Source of the DNA: Paenibacillus sinensis
Lineage (GTDB): Bacteria; Bacillota; Bacilli; Paenibacillales; Paenibacillaceae
DNA length: 64,000 bases
Direction of reading: 5' to 3'
Assembly (NCBI RefSeq): GCF_019904155.1
Contig: NZ_JAHCMB010000021.1
Span: 7,455-71,454 of the forward strand
A model generated the notes under the pieces. That model had not been told where the DNA came from. It saw nothing but the letters and a program-made list of their open reading frames with translations, and ran no database searches. Within the stretch, counting starts at the first letter, position 1; each line of letters opens with the position of its first letter. Positions 1 to 8,395 of the stretch are shown here, piece after piece. The position numbers were made by a program, and so were the translations under genes.

Positions 1-228
1 CCATGTCAAGATCATCCGGCATGGACTTTTATGTGTCCTCATGACAAGAAAATGCTAGCCGTTCCCCCGTTCCTTTTGCTTCATTCCCTGAGGTTAAGAT
101 AGTGCTTACAATCCTCCATTTAGTGAAGACGATAGCCGGCTTCCGCGTGCAAAACCCGTGCTATACTTCATCTCAAGAACAACTTGCAAGGTTCGAGAGA
201 CAGGTACACGGAAGGGAGTCTGATCAAT

Positions 229-1629
229 ATGGCTATTGTTATCAATAAAGAAACGCCTCAGTCGAAAGCGCTTCAAAATGAAAAGCCCAATATGCTTTTT
301 GTGACGCTGGTATCCATCGTTGCGGCGCTTGGAGGCATTCTCTTCGGCTTTGATATTGCGGTCGTCTCGGGGGCGGTCGGTTTGCTGCAGCAGCGTTTTG
401 CCCTGAGCGAATTTCAGGTGGGATGGGCGGTATCCAGTTTAATTGTAGGAAGCGTCACGGGCGCTGCGCTCTCCGGTTATATGAGTGAAAGGTTTGGCAG
501 AAAAAAGGTGCTGCTCGTTGCCGCCTTCCTCTTCATTGTCGGTTCAATCGGCTCTGCGCTACAGGACACCTTTACCGGGTACATTATCGCCCGCATGATT
601 GGCGGTATTGGCATCGGCATTACCTCTACCATCTGCCCCGTCTATAATGCGGAGATCGCGCCGGCTAAATATCGGGGACGCCTGGTTGCCCTGAACCAGT
701 TGGCTATTGTCACCGGCATTTTCCTGGTGTACTTCTTGAACTTATGGATCGTCAGCATGGGGGACGACGCTTGGGATGTATCCACCGCGTGGCGCTGGAT
801 GTTCGGAATCGGGGCCGTTCCGGGACTGCTGTTCATGATTCTTATGCTGTTTATTCCCGAAAGCCCGAGATGGCTCATCAAGCAGAACCGGCCGTATGAA
901 GCGCTGCCAATTTTGATTAAGATTCATGGAGAAGAAGCTGCCAAGCAGGAAGTTCTCGATATCAAGGAGTCTTTCAAGAGCGAGAGCGATTCGTTCAAGC
1001 AATTGTTCAAACCCGGCATTCGAAAAGCTCTCTTCATCGGTGTCGCACTCGCCGTTATGCAGCATATTACCGGTATCAACGCCATTCTGTATTATGCCCC
1101 AGAAATATTCAAAGGAATGGGACTCGGTACGGACGCCTCTCTGACACAGACCATCTGGATCGGACTCATCAATGTGCTGTTCACCATTTTATCGGTATGG
1201 CTCATTGACAAGGTTGGCCGGAAAGCGCTGCTTCTGACCGGTACTTCCTTGATGACCCTCTGCCTGGCTGTAATCGGAATCGCTTTTCAAATGGACTTGA
1301 CTTCGGGTCCGCTCGTGCTGATCGTGATTCTCGTTTATGTCGCTTCTTTCGCTATATCGCTCGGACCGGTCGTATGGGTTATGCTGTCGGAGATTTTTCC
1401 GAACCGCATCCGGGGCAAAGCAGTCGCAATCGCCTCAATGGCCCTCTGGGCGGGCGATTATCTGGTATCCCAGTTGTTCCCGCCATTGCTGGGTTCAGCC
1501 GGTCCAGCCCATACCTTCTGGATTTTCGGAATCGCCTCTCTGTTCTCGTTTCTGTTCATATGGCGGGCCGTTCCCGAGACGAAGGGAAGATCGCTTGAAG
1601 AAATGGAAAAGATGTGGACGGCGAAGTAA
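229..1629 (+). CDS. MFS sugar/proton symporter (sugar porter family)
   Basis: Predicted 12-helix inner-membrane sugar permease of 466 aa. The sugar-porter signatures are visible: GFDIAVVSGAV in helix 1, the ERFGRKK loop motif after helix 2, PESPRWL before the central loop, QHITGINAILYY in helix 7, DKVGRK after helix 8 and PETKGRSLEEM near the C-terminus. These are the hallmarks of XylE/AraE/IolT-type permeases; the substrate (pentose, hexose or inositol) cannot be told. An in-frame TTG lies at 184, but the ATG at 229 is preferred because GAAGGGAG sits about 10 nt before it. The gene stands alone and ends at a strong terminator. Confidence 0.9.
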   Translation: MAIVINKETPQSKALQNEKPNMLFVTLVSIVAALGGILFGFDIAVVSGAVGLLQQRFALSEFQVGWAVSSLIVGSVTGAALSGYMSERFGRKKVLLVAAFLFIVGSIGSALQDTFTGYIIARMIGGIGIGITSTICPVYNAEIAPAKYRGRLVALNQLAIVTGIFLVYFLNLWIVSMGDDAWDVSTAWRWMFGIGAVPGLLFMILMLFIPESPRWLIKQNRPYEALPILIKIHGEEAAKQEVLDIKESFKSESDSFKQLFKPGIRKALFIGVALAVMQHITGINAILYYAPEIFKGMGLGTDASLTQTIWIGLINVLFTILSVWLIDKVGRKALLLTGTSLMTLCLAVIGIAFQMDLTSGPLVLIVILVYVASFAISLGPVVWVMLSEIFPNRIRGKAVAIASMALWAGDYLVSQLFPPLLGSAGPAHTFWIFGIASLFSFLFIWRAVPETKGRSLEEMEKMWTAK

Positions 1630-1696
1630 ACTCACTTTGATCCAACTGTTATTGGTTTGAAATCGTTCTGTGGATTTTTATGCAAAATGTATGTGG

Positions 1697-1734
1697 AAAA
1701 CCCCTTCTTCGCACATCTGCGAAGAAGGGGTTTT
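1697..1734. terminator. Bidirectional intrinsic terminator
   Basis: A perfect 16-bp stem (arms 1697-1712 and 1719-1734) with a 6-nt loop has A/T runs at both ends. It sits between the converging sugar permease and the DUF898 gene and can serve both. Confidence 0.9.
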
Positions 1735-1748
1735 AACGTTACCGGCGA

Positions 1749-2096
1749 TTAGAAGTATGTATGCTTGACTCTCCACTGCTCCAGCTTGATCGAGAGCCAG
1801 AACGAGTAAATGCCCAGGGTGACGATGCACAGCAACCACCATTTGATCCAGTTGCCAAACAGCTGCATGGCCGTTCCGTCAAAGCGGAGCCGCTGTCCAT
1901 TAATTACGGTGTGCTCGACTTTCCAGCGGTACAGCACAACAACCGCCCAAGGATAACAGATTCCGAGCGTGCAGACCGTTACCAGCCATCCGACAAGAGC
2001 CCAGCCGATATACTCCAGCAGTCCTCCGTCGAAATAGGAAGCTCCATTCTGTCCTGGCATATTAACATTCACATTGATTCCAGTCCCCAACATCAT
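1749..2096 (-). CDS. DUF898-type small membrane protein
   Basis: 115-aa protein with two hydrophobic segments (about residues 28-55 and 82-103). It carries the DUF898/YjgN-like patterns YFDGGLLEYIGW, FTLGICYPW-like TLGICYPWAVV, and RLRFDGTAMQLFGNWIKW. It is much shorter than Gram-negative YjgN and matches the short Firmicute form. Function is unknown; a membrane location is likely. It runs in the same direction as the upstream frameshifted gene, with only about 30 nt between them, and ends at the shared terminator. Confidence 0.75.
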   Translation of the reverse strand: MMLGTGINVNVNMPGQNGASYFDGGLLEYIGWALVGWLVTVCTLGICYPWAVVVLYRWKVEHTVINGQRLRFDGTAMQLFGNWIKWWLLCIVTLGIYSFWLSIKLEQWRVKHTYF

Positions 2097-2123
2097 CCCC
2101 CCTTTTCCAATATTCTTTGTTTA

Positions 2124-2723
2124 TTATGCATTTTCTAGGATTTTTATCCTAAGAGAAATGTCACAATTCGCAGAAAACCAGGCCTTTGGTTTCATGGGGT
2201 AACTTAGTCCACGAAGTGAACAAATTCCTCCGGGTTTCTCCTGATATACGCCGCGATAGTCTCCATTTAATTGCAAGGCAGCGACCTGAAAGTCGCGATG
2301 CAACACTTCTACCGCGCTCTTCAATTCGCCGTCGCGCTCAAGTTCGGTCAGCTTATTGTCCTCCCATGAACGTCCAAGCCGTAAATTCCGTTCCCGAAGG
2401 TAGGCCTCGCCTCTCTCCAGCACCGGAATCAGAGCGGTATCCTGGAAGAACTCCAGTCCCCGCAGCACCTCCTGCCACATGCTGGGCTGGCTCAGCAGGT
2501 AGGATATCCATCCGTAATGTTCCTCCGGGGAGTTCACAGCATGACGGTACAGAATCTCGAACATACATACCGCCTGCTGTCCCTCATTCAGTTGTGCAAG
2601 AGCCTCCCCCTTCACCGCCATGCTCTTTCCGCGGATCTGACGGAAGACCGGCTCCACACAGACCTGTCCCAAATTATGATCCCGGACAGCATCGAAATCC
2701 GCCCTGCTCATTTCCGTTCGCAT
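2124..2723 (-). CDS. Unknown protein, probable C-terminal frameshift
   Basis: 199-aa reading frame starting at an ATG with GGAGTGGAG 5 nt upstream. I do not recognise the family. It is soluble-looking and charged, with segments such as LNEGQQAVCMFEILYRHA and ISYLLSQPSMWQEVL. The last 48 residues look unlike protein. One base less in the AAA at about 2266-2268 would switch the frame to read METIAAYIRRNPEEFVHFVD and stop at 2204, giving a natural amphipathic acidic C-terminus. The real gene therefore probably ends at 2204, and the window carries a frameshift or a sequencing error there. It precedes the DUF898 gene. Confidence 0.6.
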   Translation of the reverse strand: MRTEMSRADFDAVRDHNLGQVCVEPVFRQIRGKSMAVKGEALAQLNEGQQAVCMFEILYRHAVNSPEEHYGWISYLLSQPSMWQEVLRGLEFFQDTALIPVLERGEAYLRERNLRLGRSWEDNKLTELERDGELKSAVEVLHRDFQVAALQLNGDYRGVYQEKPGGICSLRGLSYPMKPKAWFSANCDISLRIKILENA

Positions 2724-2802
2724 TCTTTCTCCACTCCTCTCATCGGCTTCTAATCGGCTTCCTCTGAATCTGTTCGCCTGAATGAACCTATAACTCCTGA
2801 AC

Positions 2803-3315
2803 CTATACGCCCGGCATCCCGGCTAACCCTGCCTGTATTGGCAAGACTCCCTTCATAAGTATTAGTTCAAATTCAAGCTCATGGCGAATGGGGATACCGT
2901 CCAGACCGATTAGGGGAATGGACAGCTTCAGCTTCCGTGCTTCCGTTATGGCGTCCCGGTGAACCGCCTTCAGATCAAGGCCTCTCTTCTGATAGAACCG
3001 GATCGCCCTCGTATTGTCATTCGAGGTAATCAGCCAGACCCGGGTGCAGCCCTCATCCCTTGCCCGCCTTACTACGGCGCCGAGCAGCTCCGTACCTGCT
3101 CCCCTGTTCTCCCGCCGGCTCTCCAGCGATACGATTTCGCATTCCCTGTTCTCGATATGGTAAAAGACTTCTCCCACCATATTTCCATTCATGTCGGCCG
3201 CATAATAGCCCGGCAGACGCTCCAGTTCATGCGTTCGCCCCCGGGATACCATAACGGACCCGGCTGCAGAAGCCGCCTCAGCCCGCAGCGCGCCTTCCAG
3301 AACCCGAATGTCCAT
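2803..3315 (-). CDS. GNAT family N-acetyltransferase
   Basis: 170-aa cytoplasmic acetyl-CoA-dependent acetyltransferase. The core GNAT fold is visible: strand 4 EIVSLESRRENRGAGTELL contains the acetyl-CoA pyrophosphate loop (R-x-N-R-G-A-G), followed by a helix and the NDNTRAIRFYQKRGL motif B. The C-terminal 30 residues extend the fold with a helix that describes substrate position (RHELEFELIL), typical of this subfamily. Start is ATG with AAGGAGGAG 6 nt upstream. The acceptor substrate is unknown. Confidence 0.85.
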   Translation of the reverse strand: MDIRVLEGALRAEAASAAGSVMVSRGRTHELERLPGYYAADMNGNMVGEVFYHIENRECEIVSLESRRENRGAGTELLGAVVRRARDEGCTRVWLITSNDNTRAIRFYQKRGLDLKAVHRDAITEARKLKLSIPLIGLDGIPIRHELEFELILMKGVLPIQAGLAGMPGV

Positions 3316-3457
3316 ATGCGCTCCTCCTTCTCCTGTCTCCCGCTGCTATCTATTGTAAGCAATCGGAATGTTAAAGGAAATCGGAGAGCGCAACCAGCCG
3401 GTTAAACTGACAGGGGTTTATATTTGTACGACTTTCCAACTCGCATGGACTTCTGGC

Positions 3458-3658
3458 CTACGAGGCTTTCGCGCCATTCACCGGCCGCCAGGCCAAAATC
3501 CGGTCCAGACGAAAGGATCGCGGGCTGCCCGAAGCCAGGCATGAGGCCCGGACGAGGCCTCCCCGGATGTCATTGACCGTGATGACCCTTTGGGATAGTT
3601 TCCCTTGACTGTCCAGGTATACGATTTCCACGGTATGGCCTATATATTTTCTCGGCAT
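3458..3658 (-). CDS. WYL-like mini-protein, predicted SOS-induced
   Basis: 66-aa protein. The central stretch VEIVYLDSQGKLSQRVITV followed by RASCLASGSPRSFRLDRILA resembles an isolated WYL core (x-I-x-Y, then R-x-I, then a C-terminal 'R.FRLDRI' element). WYL domains sense ligands or nucleic acid in other proteins. I chose the ATG at 3658 because GGAGGT lies 7 nt upstream; a GTG is 9 nt earlier. Its promoter carries two LexA-type boxes, so induction by DNA damage is predicted. A related arrangement (YolD-like or WYL-like protein beside a Y-family polymerase) is known in Bacilli, and such a polymerase lies 4.7 kb away. The WYL assignment is by eye. Confidence 0.65.
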   Translation of the reverse strand: MPRKYIGHTVEIVYLDSQGKLSQRVITVNDIRGGLVRASCLASGSPRSFRLDRILAWRPVNGAKAS

Positions 3659-3670
3659 GCAGTGCACCTC

Positions 3671-3728
3671 CGAACAAATGTTTGCTTTCTGACATCTCCA
3701 TTATGGCAAACATTTGTTCGTAAATCAA
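3671..3728 (-). promoter_or_regulatory. Sigma-A promoter with two inverted LexA boxes
   Basis: On the minus strand TTGATT (3723-3728), a 17-bp spacer and CATAAT (3700-3705) form a promoter. A 15-bp box beginning CGAACAAATGTTTG lies exactly in the spacer (3706-3720), and an identical box in opposite orientation lies downstream of the -10 (3671-3685). The Bacillus LexA consensus CGAAC-N4-GTTCG is matched with one mismatch. Confidence 0.7.
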
Positions 3729-3923
3729 GAGTAAAAAAGCACTCTCTATCCTGAAGAAGCCTGACATTTACCGGGATGTGGAAGACTATATTCAGGCGCT
3801 CAGTTTGCGCATTTTTCCACTTAACGCCAAATACGGTCCCGCGTCTCTTTTTATCCGCCAATTATTGGAATCCGCATGTAACCCCGCACCTCGTCTCACC
3901 GTATCACATCGTAGGAGGCGGTC

Positions 3924-4418
3924 ATGATGAATTTGGTTTTTCGCGATAATTTTTTTAGCGCCGGAATTACGGAAATCCTGAATGAGCAGAATGAGAATAT
4001 GGGATCTCTCGATTTGAAAAGCGCATTGGGTTCATCCATCGAAGTGTACGGCCCGCAGGGACGGCAGCTTTTTCAGGGAAGCTTCCGCTTCTTCTCGAAC
4101 AAATGGGAGGTGTCATCTGCGGAAGGAGAACTGGCCGGGGTGCTTAGAAGCCGTTTCTCCTGGTCCGGCAAGAAATTCACCTACGAAACCGAAGGACGCG
4201 GGGTTTACGAGATTGATTCTCCAGCCTTCTCCAAAGAGTATGAAATCGCGGACGAAACCCGAATCGCCGCTTCCTTCACACAGCTGAACGGCTGGCTCTC
4301 GCCGGGCGCCTATCTGCTCGAGAATTCAAGCAAGCTGCTGGATTCGTATGAGCTTGTAGCGGTTATTATGGGCGTGCATGCCATTCAAAAAAGACATCGC
4401 TCGGCGGCAAGCACCTAA
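3924..4418 (+). CDS. Tubby C-terminal/LURP-one-like domain protein
   Basis: 164-aa protein predicted to fold as a small beta-barrel. The order of beta strands (VYGPQGRQLFQGSFRFFSN, WEVSSAEGELAGVLRSRF, KKFTYETEGRGVYEID, YEIADETRIAASF) followed by a hydrophobic C-terminal helix (LVAVIMGVHAIQKR) fits the tubby/LURP-one-like proteins common in Bacilli, whose role is unclear (perhaps phospholipid or membrane binding). Start ATG ATG follows AGGAGG; the second ATG (3927) has the better spacing. Stands alone upstream of the LacI promoter. Confidence 0.65.
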   Translation: MMNLVFRDNFFSAGITEILNEQNENMGSLDLKSALGSSIEVYGPQGRQLFQGSFRFFSNKWEVSSAEGELAGVLRSRFSWSGKKFTYETEGRGVYEIDSPAFSKEYEIADETRIAASFTQLNGWLSPGAYLLENSSKLLDSYELVAVIMGVHAIQKRHRSAAST

Positions 4419-4476
4419 GCAATTCAGCCGAAGCGCCTATACGTGGTACCCCCTGAATAAACTTGAAAAGACCCCG

Positions 4477-4528
4477 TTGAAATATCTTCGCTCTTCCCTT
4501 ACAATGAACTCATAAACGCGCGTTTATG
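4477..4528 (+). promoter_or_regulatory. Promoter and palindromic operator of the LacI gene
   Basis: TTGAAA (4477-4482), a 17-bp spacer and TACAAT (4500-4505) form a sigma-A promoter. Immediately downstream is the perfect 18-bp palindrome CATAAACGCGCGTTTATG (4511-4528), which has the central CpG of LacI-family operators and lies over the expected transcription start. Autorepression is inferred. Confidence 0.75.
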
Positions 4529-4541
4529 AAAGGGGGATGTC

Positions 4542-5624
4542 ATGCGCAGCGAAGATATTGCCAAGCTGGCGGGAGTCTCACGCAGCACGGTATCCCGCGT
4601 CATCAACAACTATCCGAATGTCCCGGAAGAGACACGGATCAAGGTTTTGAAGGTGATCGAGCAGCATCAGTACGAGCCGAACAGCTTCGCCCGCGCGCTC
4701 GCCGGCAAGAAGACCGACACCATCGGCCTGTTCGCCATCAGCATGAACGAGAAGGAGAACGCGACGCGGATTTATCAGAACAGCTATTTCGCGCCCTTTA
4801 TCGACGCGGTAGTCGATATCTCCAACTCGCGGGGATGCTATGTGCTGATCCATACCGTGTATGCGCCCGGCGACTTTCTCAAGGTCAAGCAGGCGTTTCT
4901 CCAGAAGCGCATCGACGGCGGGATTATCGTCGGAACGCAGAAGGACATCGATATCGTCAGGGAAATGGTCTCGCTTGAGACGCCGCTTGTGCTGATCGAT
5001 TACGATATCTCGGAGATTATGGCGGAGCATCTCGATAAGAATCATCTGGCCATCGTCAACTCCAAGGATTACGAGGGCACCACGGAAGCGATCGAGTATT
5101 TGATCGCTCTCGGCCACCGGGATATCGGCATTATTCAGGGCAGCATGAGCACCTACTCGGGACGGGAGCGGTTTACGGCTTACACCGACACGCTGAAGAG
5201 GCATGGACTGGCCGTGAACGAACGGTTTATCCTTCCGGGCGAATTCCTGAAGGAGACGGCGTACGCCGAGGTCGTCAAGCTGCTGGATTCGGGCGAACCG
5301 CTGCCGACGGCAATCTTCAGCAGCAACGATGATATGGCGATCTCAGCCATTGAAGCGCTTGCCGAGCGCGGCGTTTCCGTGCCCGAGCAAATGTCCGTCA
5401 TCGGCTTCGACGACGTCCAGCTCGCCGCCCGCATTCACCCGAAGCTCACCTCCGTCCGTCTGCCGATCTTCGAAATGTCCAAGGCGGCGGTAGACAAGGT
5501 GATGGAGCTGTGCGATTCCCGGCAGCCAACCTTCAGTACCGTCAGCTTCCCGGCGCGTCTGATCGAACGGGATTCCTGCGCACGCCCCTTCGGAGGCCGC
5601 ACGCAGGATCACGAACCGGCTTAA
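4542..5624 (+). CDS. LacI family transcriptional regulator
   Basis: 360-aa repressor. The N-terminal helix-turn-helix and hinge are clear (IAKLAGVSRSTVSRVINNYP, then YEPNSFARALAGKKT), followed by a periplasmic-binding-protein-like effector domain (about 60-345) with typical elements TIGLFAIS, GGIIVGT, IEYLIALGHRDIGIIQG, TAIFSSNDDMAISA and VIGFDDVQLA. Start ATG follows AAAGGGGG. A matching palindrome sits before this gene and before the cellobiose phosphorylase gene downstream, so it most likely represses both and is released by cellobiose, a derivative or a related sugar. The effector is inferred from context only. Confidence 0.92.
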   Translation: MRSEDIAKLAGVSRSTVSRVINNYPNVPEETRIKVLKVIEQHQYEPNSFARALAGKKTDTIGLFAISMNEKENATRIYQNSYFAPFIDAVVDISNSRGCYVLIHTVYAPGDFLKVKQAFLQKRIDGGIIVGTQKDIDIVREMVSLETPLVLIDYDISEIMAEHLDKNHLAIVNSKDYEGTTEAIEYLIALGHRDIGIIQGSMSTYSGRERFTAYTDTLKRHGLAVNERFILPGEFLKETAYAEVVKLLDSGEPLPTAIFSSNDDMAISAIEALAERGVSVPEQMSVIGFDDVQLAARIHPKLTSVRLPIFEMSKAAVDKVMELCDSRQPTFSTVSFPARLIERDSCARPFGGRTQDHEPA

Positions 5625-5706
5625 ACGATACGCTTGATCCGTTGATGACCACATTACCGGAAGGAAATTCAGCCACCCTGAACATCAGGTGGCCGGATTT
5701 CCGGCG

Positions 5707-5749
5707 CAGGGGGTGTACCGCCACCACCCTGCACTTTCGGATTTTTTTT
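5707..5749 (+). terminator. Possible weak terminator or attenuator after LacI gene
   Basis: A hairpin of 5+4 bp with one bulge (5707-5731) is followed after 10 nt by a run of eight T (5742-5749). The distance makes it a weak candidate; it may partly separate the regulator from the phosphorylase gene. A second GC-rich hairpin lies at about 5671-5692. Confidence 0.35.
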
Positions 5750-5757
5750 ACCTCCAA

Positions 5758-5773
5758 ATAAACGCGCGTTCAC
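5758..5773 (+). promoter_or_regulatory. LacI-type operator before cellobiose phosphorylase
   Basis: ATAAACGCGCGTTCAC repeats the core of the operator at 4511-4528 with two changes in the right arm. It ends about 20 nt before the GH94 start codon. I see no convincing separate -35/-10 pair just upstream, so the site may block transcription coming from the LacI promoter. Confidence 0.65.
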
Positions 5774-5794
5774 ATATGAAAGGGGATTCTTCTG

Positions 5795-8230
5795 ATGAAA
5801 TTCGGAACCTTTGACGACAATCGCAAGGAATACGTAATCAACACGCCCAAAACGCCTTACCCCTGGATCAACTATCTGGGCAACGAGCAGTTTTTCGGCC
5901 TGATTTCCAATACCGCCGGCGGCTACACCTTCTATCGCGACGCCCGCCTGAGAAGACTGACCCGCTACCGCTACAACAACATCCCGCTCGATACGGGCGG
6001 ACGCTACTATTACCTGTATGACAACGGCGATTTCTGGACCCCGGGCTGGATGCCGGTCAAGCGCGATCTCGACTTCTACGAATGCCGCCACGGCCTCGGC
6101 TACACCTCCATTACCGGTGAGCGGAACGGTATTTCCGTGACCCAGCTGGCTTTCGTCCCGATGGGCTACAATGCGGAAGTTCACCGTCTCGTCGTCAAGA
6201 ATACAGGATCTGTGGAGAAATCGGTTAAGCTGTTCTCCTTCGCCGAATTCTGTCTCTGGAACGCCCAGGACGACATGACCAACTTCCAGCGCAACCTCAG
6301 CACCGGCGAAGTTGAAGTCAAGGATTCCGTCATCTATCACAAGACCGAGTACCGCGAGCGCCGCAACCACTACGCCTTCTACTCTGTCAACCGCCCGCTC
6401 GACGGGTTCGACACGGATCGCGAGTCCTTCCTCGGCATGTACAATGGTCTGGACGCGCCGCAGGTTGTCGCAAACGGCGAAGCCTCGAACTCCGTCGCCA
6501 GCGGCTGGTCGCCGATCGGCTCCCATGCCCTGAATCTGACGCTCGCTCCGGGAGAAGAGCAGAGCCTGATCTTCGTGCTTGGCTACATCGAGAACGAGGA
6601 AGAAGACAAGTGGGAATCGTTGAACGTCATCAACAAGAAACCGGCTCTCGCCATGATCGAGCAATTCGCCACCGACGAGCAGGTTGACGCGGCTCTGGCA
6701 ACGCTTGCCGCCCATTGGGACGGCCTGCTGTCCAAGTACCAGATCCAGAGCGGCGACGATAAGCTGAACCGCATGGTCAACATCTGGAACCCGTACCAGT
6801 GCATGGTCACCTTCAACATGTCCCGCTCGGCCTCCTATTTCGAATCCGGCATCGGCCGCGGCATGGGCTTCCGCGACTCCAACCAGGATCTGCTCGGCTT
6901 CGTGCACCAGATTCCGGAACGCGCGCGCGAACGCATTCTCGACATCGCCGCCACCCAGTTCGAGGACGGCAGCGCTTATCACCAGTACCAGCCGCTCACG
7001 AAGAAGGGCAACAACGAGGTCGGCACCGGCTTTAACGACGACCCGCTCTGGCTGATTCTGGGCACCGCCGCGTACATCAAGGAAACCGGCGATGTCAGCA
7101 TTCTCGATGAGCAGGTATCGTTCGACAGCGATCCGGACAACACGGCTACCCTGTTCCAGCATCTGAAGGTCTCCTTCGAGCATGTCACGAACAACCTGGG
7201 ACCGCACGGCCTGCCGCTCATCGGACGCGCCGACTGGAACGACTGCCTCAACCTGAACTGCTTCTCGAAGGAACCGGGCGAATCGTTCCAGACGACTGCG
7301 AACATCGAGGGACGCGTGGCGGAATCCGTATTCATCGCCGGCCTCTTCGTCTTTGTCGGACCGGACTATGCCCGGATCTGCCGGATGCGCGGCCAAGAGG
7401 CTCTGGCGACGGATGCCGAAGCGAAGATCGAAGACATGCGGCAGACGACGCTGACCCACGGCTTCGACGGCGACTGGTTCCTGCGCGCCTATGACCACTA
7501 TGGCGAGAAGATCGGCAGCAAAGAGAACGAAGAAGGCCAGATCTTCATCGAGCCGCAGGGCATCTGCGTTATGGCCGGAATCGGCGTGGAGGGCGGCCAG
7601 GCCGAGAAGTCGATGACCTCTGTGCAGGAACGTCTCGACACGAAATACGGCATCGTGCTTCAGCAGCCGCCATACTCCAAGTACTACCTGAATCTTGGCG
7701 AAATCTCCACCTATCCGCCGGGCTACAAGGAGAACGCGGGCATTTTCTGCCACAACAATCCGTGGATCATGATCGCCGAAACCGTGCTGGGTCACGGCGA
7801 CCGGGCGTTCGAGATTTATTCCAAAATCGCTCCGGCTTACCTGGAGGACATCAGCGATCTTCACCGCACCGAGCCTTACGTCTACTCGCAGATGATCGCC
7901 GGCAAGGACGCCGTGCGCCACGGCGAAGCGAAGAACTCCTGGCTGACCGGAACGGCCGCCTGGAACTATGTCGCCATCACTCAGGCCATTCTCGGCATTC
8001 AAGCGGATTTTGACGGCCTGAAGGTCGATCCGTGCATTCCGGCCGAGTGGGACGGCTTCGAAATCACCCGCGTCTTCCGCGGCGATACGTACGTCATCAA
8101 GATCAAGAACCCGAACCATGTCTCCAAAGGCGTGGCCAGCCTGACGCTCGACGGCGCTGCCGTGGAAGGCAACATTATCGCTCCGGTGCTTGACGGCGGC
8201 GTTCATCAGGTCGTCGTGGAGCTCGGCTGA
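5795..8230 (+). CDS. Cellobiose phosphorylase (GH94)
   Basis: 811-aa cytoplasmic enzyme that splits cellobiose with phosphate into glucose and alpha-glucose 1-phosphate, saving ATP. Length equals that of characterised clostridial cellobiose phosphorylases. The N-terminal beta-sandwich begins [15 protein letters not shown]; the (alpha/alpha)6 barrel holds [19 protein letters not shown] and the [11 protein letters not shown] motif, whose first Asp (D480) is the expected general acid. [10 protein letters not shown] and [11 protein letters not shown] near the C-terminus belong to the phosphate/substrate site. Start ATG follows AAAGGGG. The upstream operator links it to the LacI regulator. A cellodextrin phosphorylase is less likely because of its different length and motifs. 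Confidence 0.93.
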   Translation: MKFGTFDDNRKEYVINTPKTPYPWINYLGNEQFFGLISNTAGGYTFYRDARLRRLTRYRYNNIPLDTGGRYYYLYDNGDFWTPGWMPVKRDLDFYECRHGLGYTSITGERNGISVTQLAFVPMGYNAEVHRLVVKNTGSVEKSVKLFSFAEFCLWNAQDDMTNFQRNLSTGEVEVKDSVIYHKTEYRERRNHYAFYSVNRPLDGFDTDRESFLGMYNGLDAPQVVANGEASNSVASGWSPIGSHALNLTLAPGEEQSLIFVLGYIENEEEDKWESLNVINKKPALAMIEQFATDEQVDAALATLAAHWDGLLSKYQIQSGDDKLNRMVNIWNPYQCMVTFNMSRSASYFESGIGRGMGFRDSNQDLLGFVHQIPERARERILDIAATQFEDGSAYHQYQPLTKKGNNEVGTGFNDDPLWLILGTAAYIKETGDVSILDEQVSFDSDPDNTATLFQHLKVSFEHVTNNLGPHGLPLIGRADWNDCLNLNCFSKEPGESFQTTANIEGRVAESVFIAGLFVFVGPDYARICRMRGQEALATDAEAKIEDMRQTTLTHGFDGDWFLRAYDHYGEKIGSKENEEGQIFIEPQGICVMAGIGVEGGQAEKSMTSVQERLDTKYGIVLQQPPYSKYYLNLGEISTYPPGYKENAGIFCHNNPWIMIAETVLGHGDRAFEIYSKIAPAYLEDISDLHRTEPYVYSQMIAGKDAVRHGEAKNSWLTGTAAWNYVAITQAILGIQADFDGLKVDPCIPAEWDGFEITRVFRGDTYVIKIKNPNHVSKGVASLTLDGAAVEGNIIAPVLDGGVHQVVVELG

Positions 8231-8274
8231 TCGCAGCATTTCTGCACATATGATCCATAGCTTGTGCCATTGAG

Positions 8275-8299
8275 GCCGCCGGAATTCCGGCGGCTTTTT
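8275..8299 (+). terminator. Terminator of the GH94 gene
   Basis: The 20-nt perfect palindrome GCCGCCGGAATTCCGGCGGC (8275-8294) is followed by TTTTT. Confidence 0.85.
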
Positions 8300-8330
8300 A
8301 AGCATTCGGAAAAGTGGTAATGAATATACA

Positions 8331-8359
8331 TATACACGATCATATGTTCGCATTATAAT
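8331..8359 (+). promoter_or_regulatory. SOS promoter with LexA box in the spacer
   Basis: TATACA (8331-8336), a 17-bp spacer and TATAAT (8354-8359). The spacer contains CGATCATATGTTCG (8337-8350), one mismatch from the Bacillus LexA consensus. The layout equals that of the mini-gene promoter at 3671-3728. Confidence 0.75.
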
Positions 8360-8395
8360 AGGATCAGACCTACTCCAAGAGGAGCTGACCTCATC

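Noticed and set aside
1..228. Possible promoter for the sugar permease (TATACT at 162)
   Set aside because: No matching -35 at the right distance, and no clear catabolite-response element was found.
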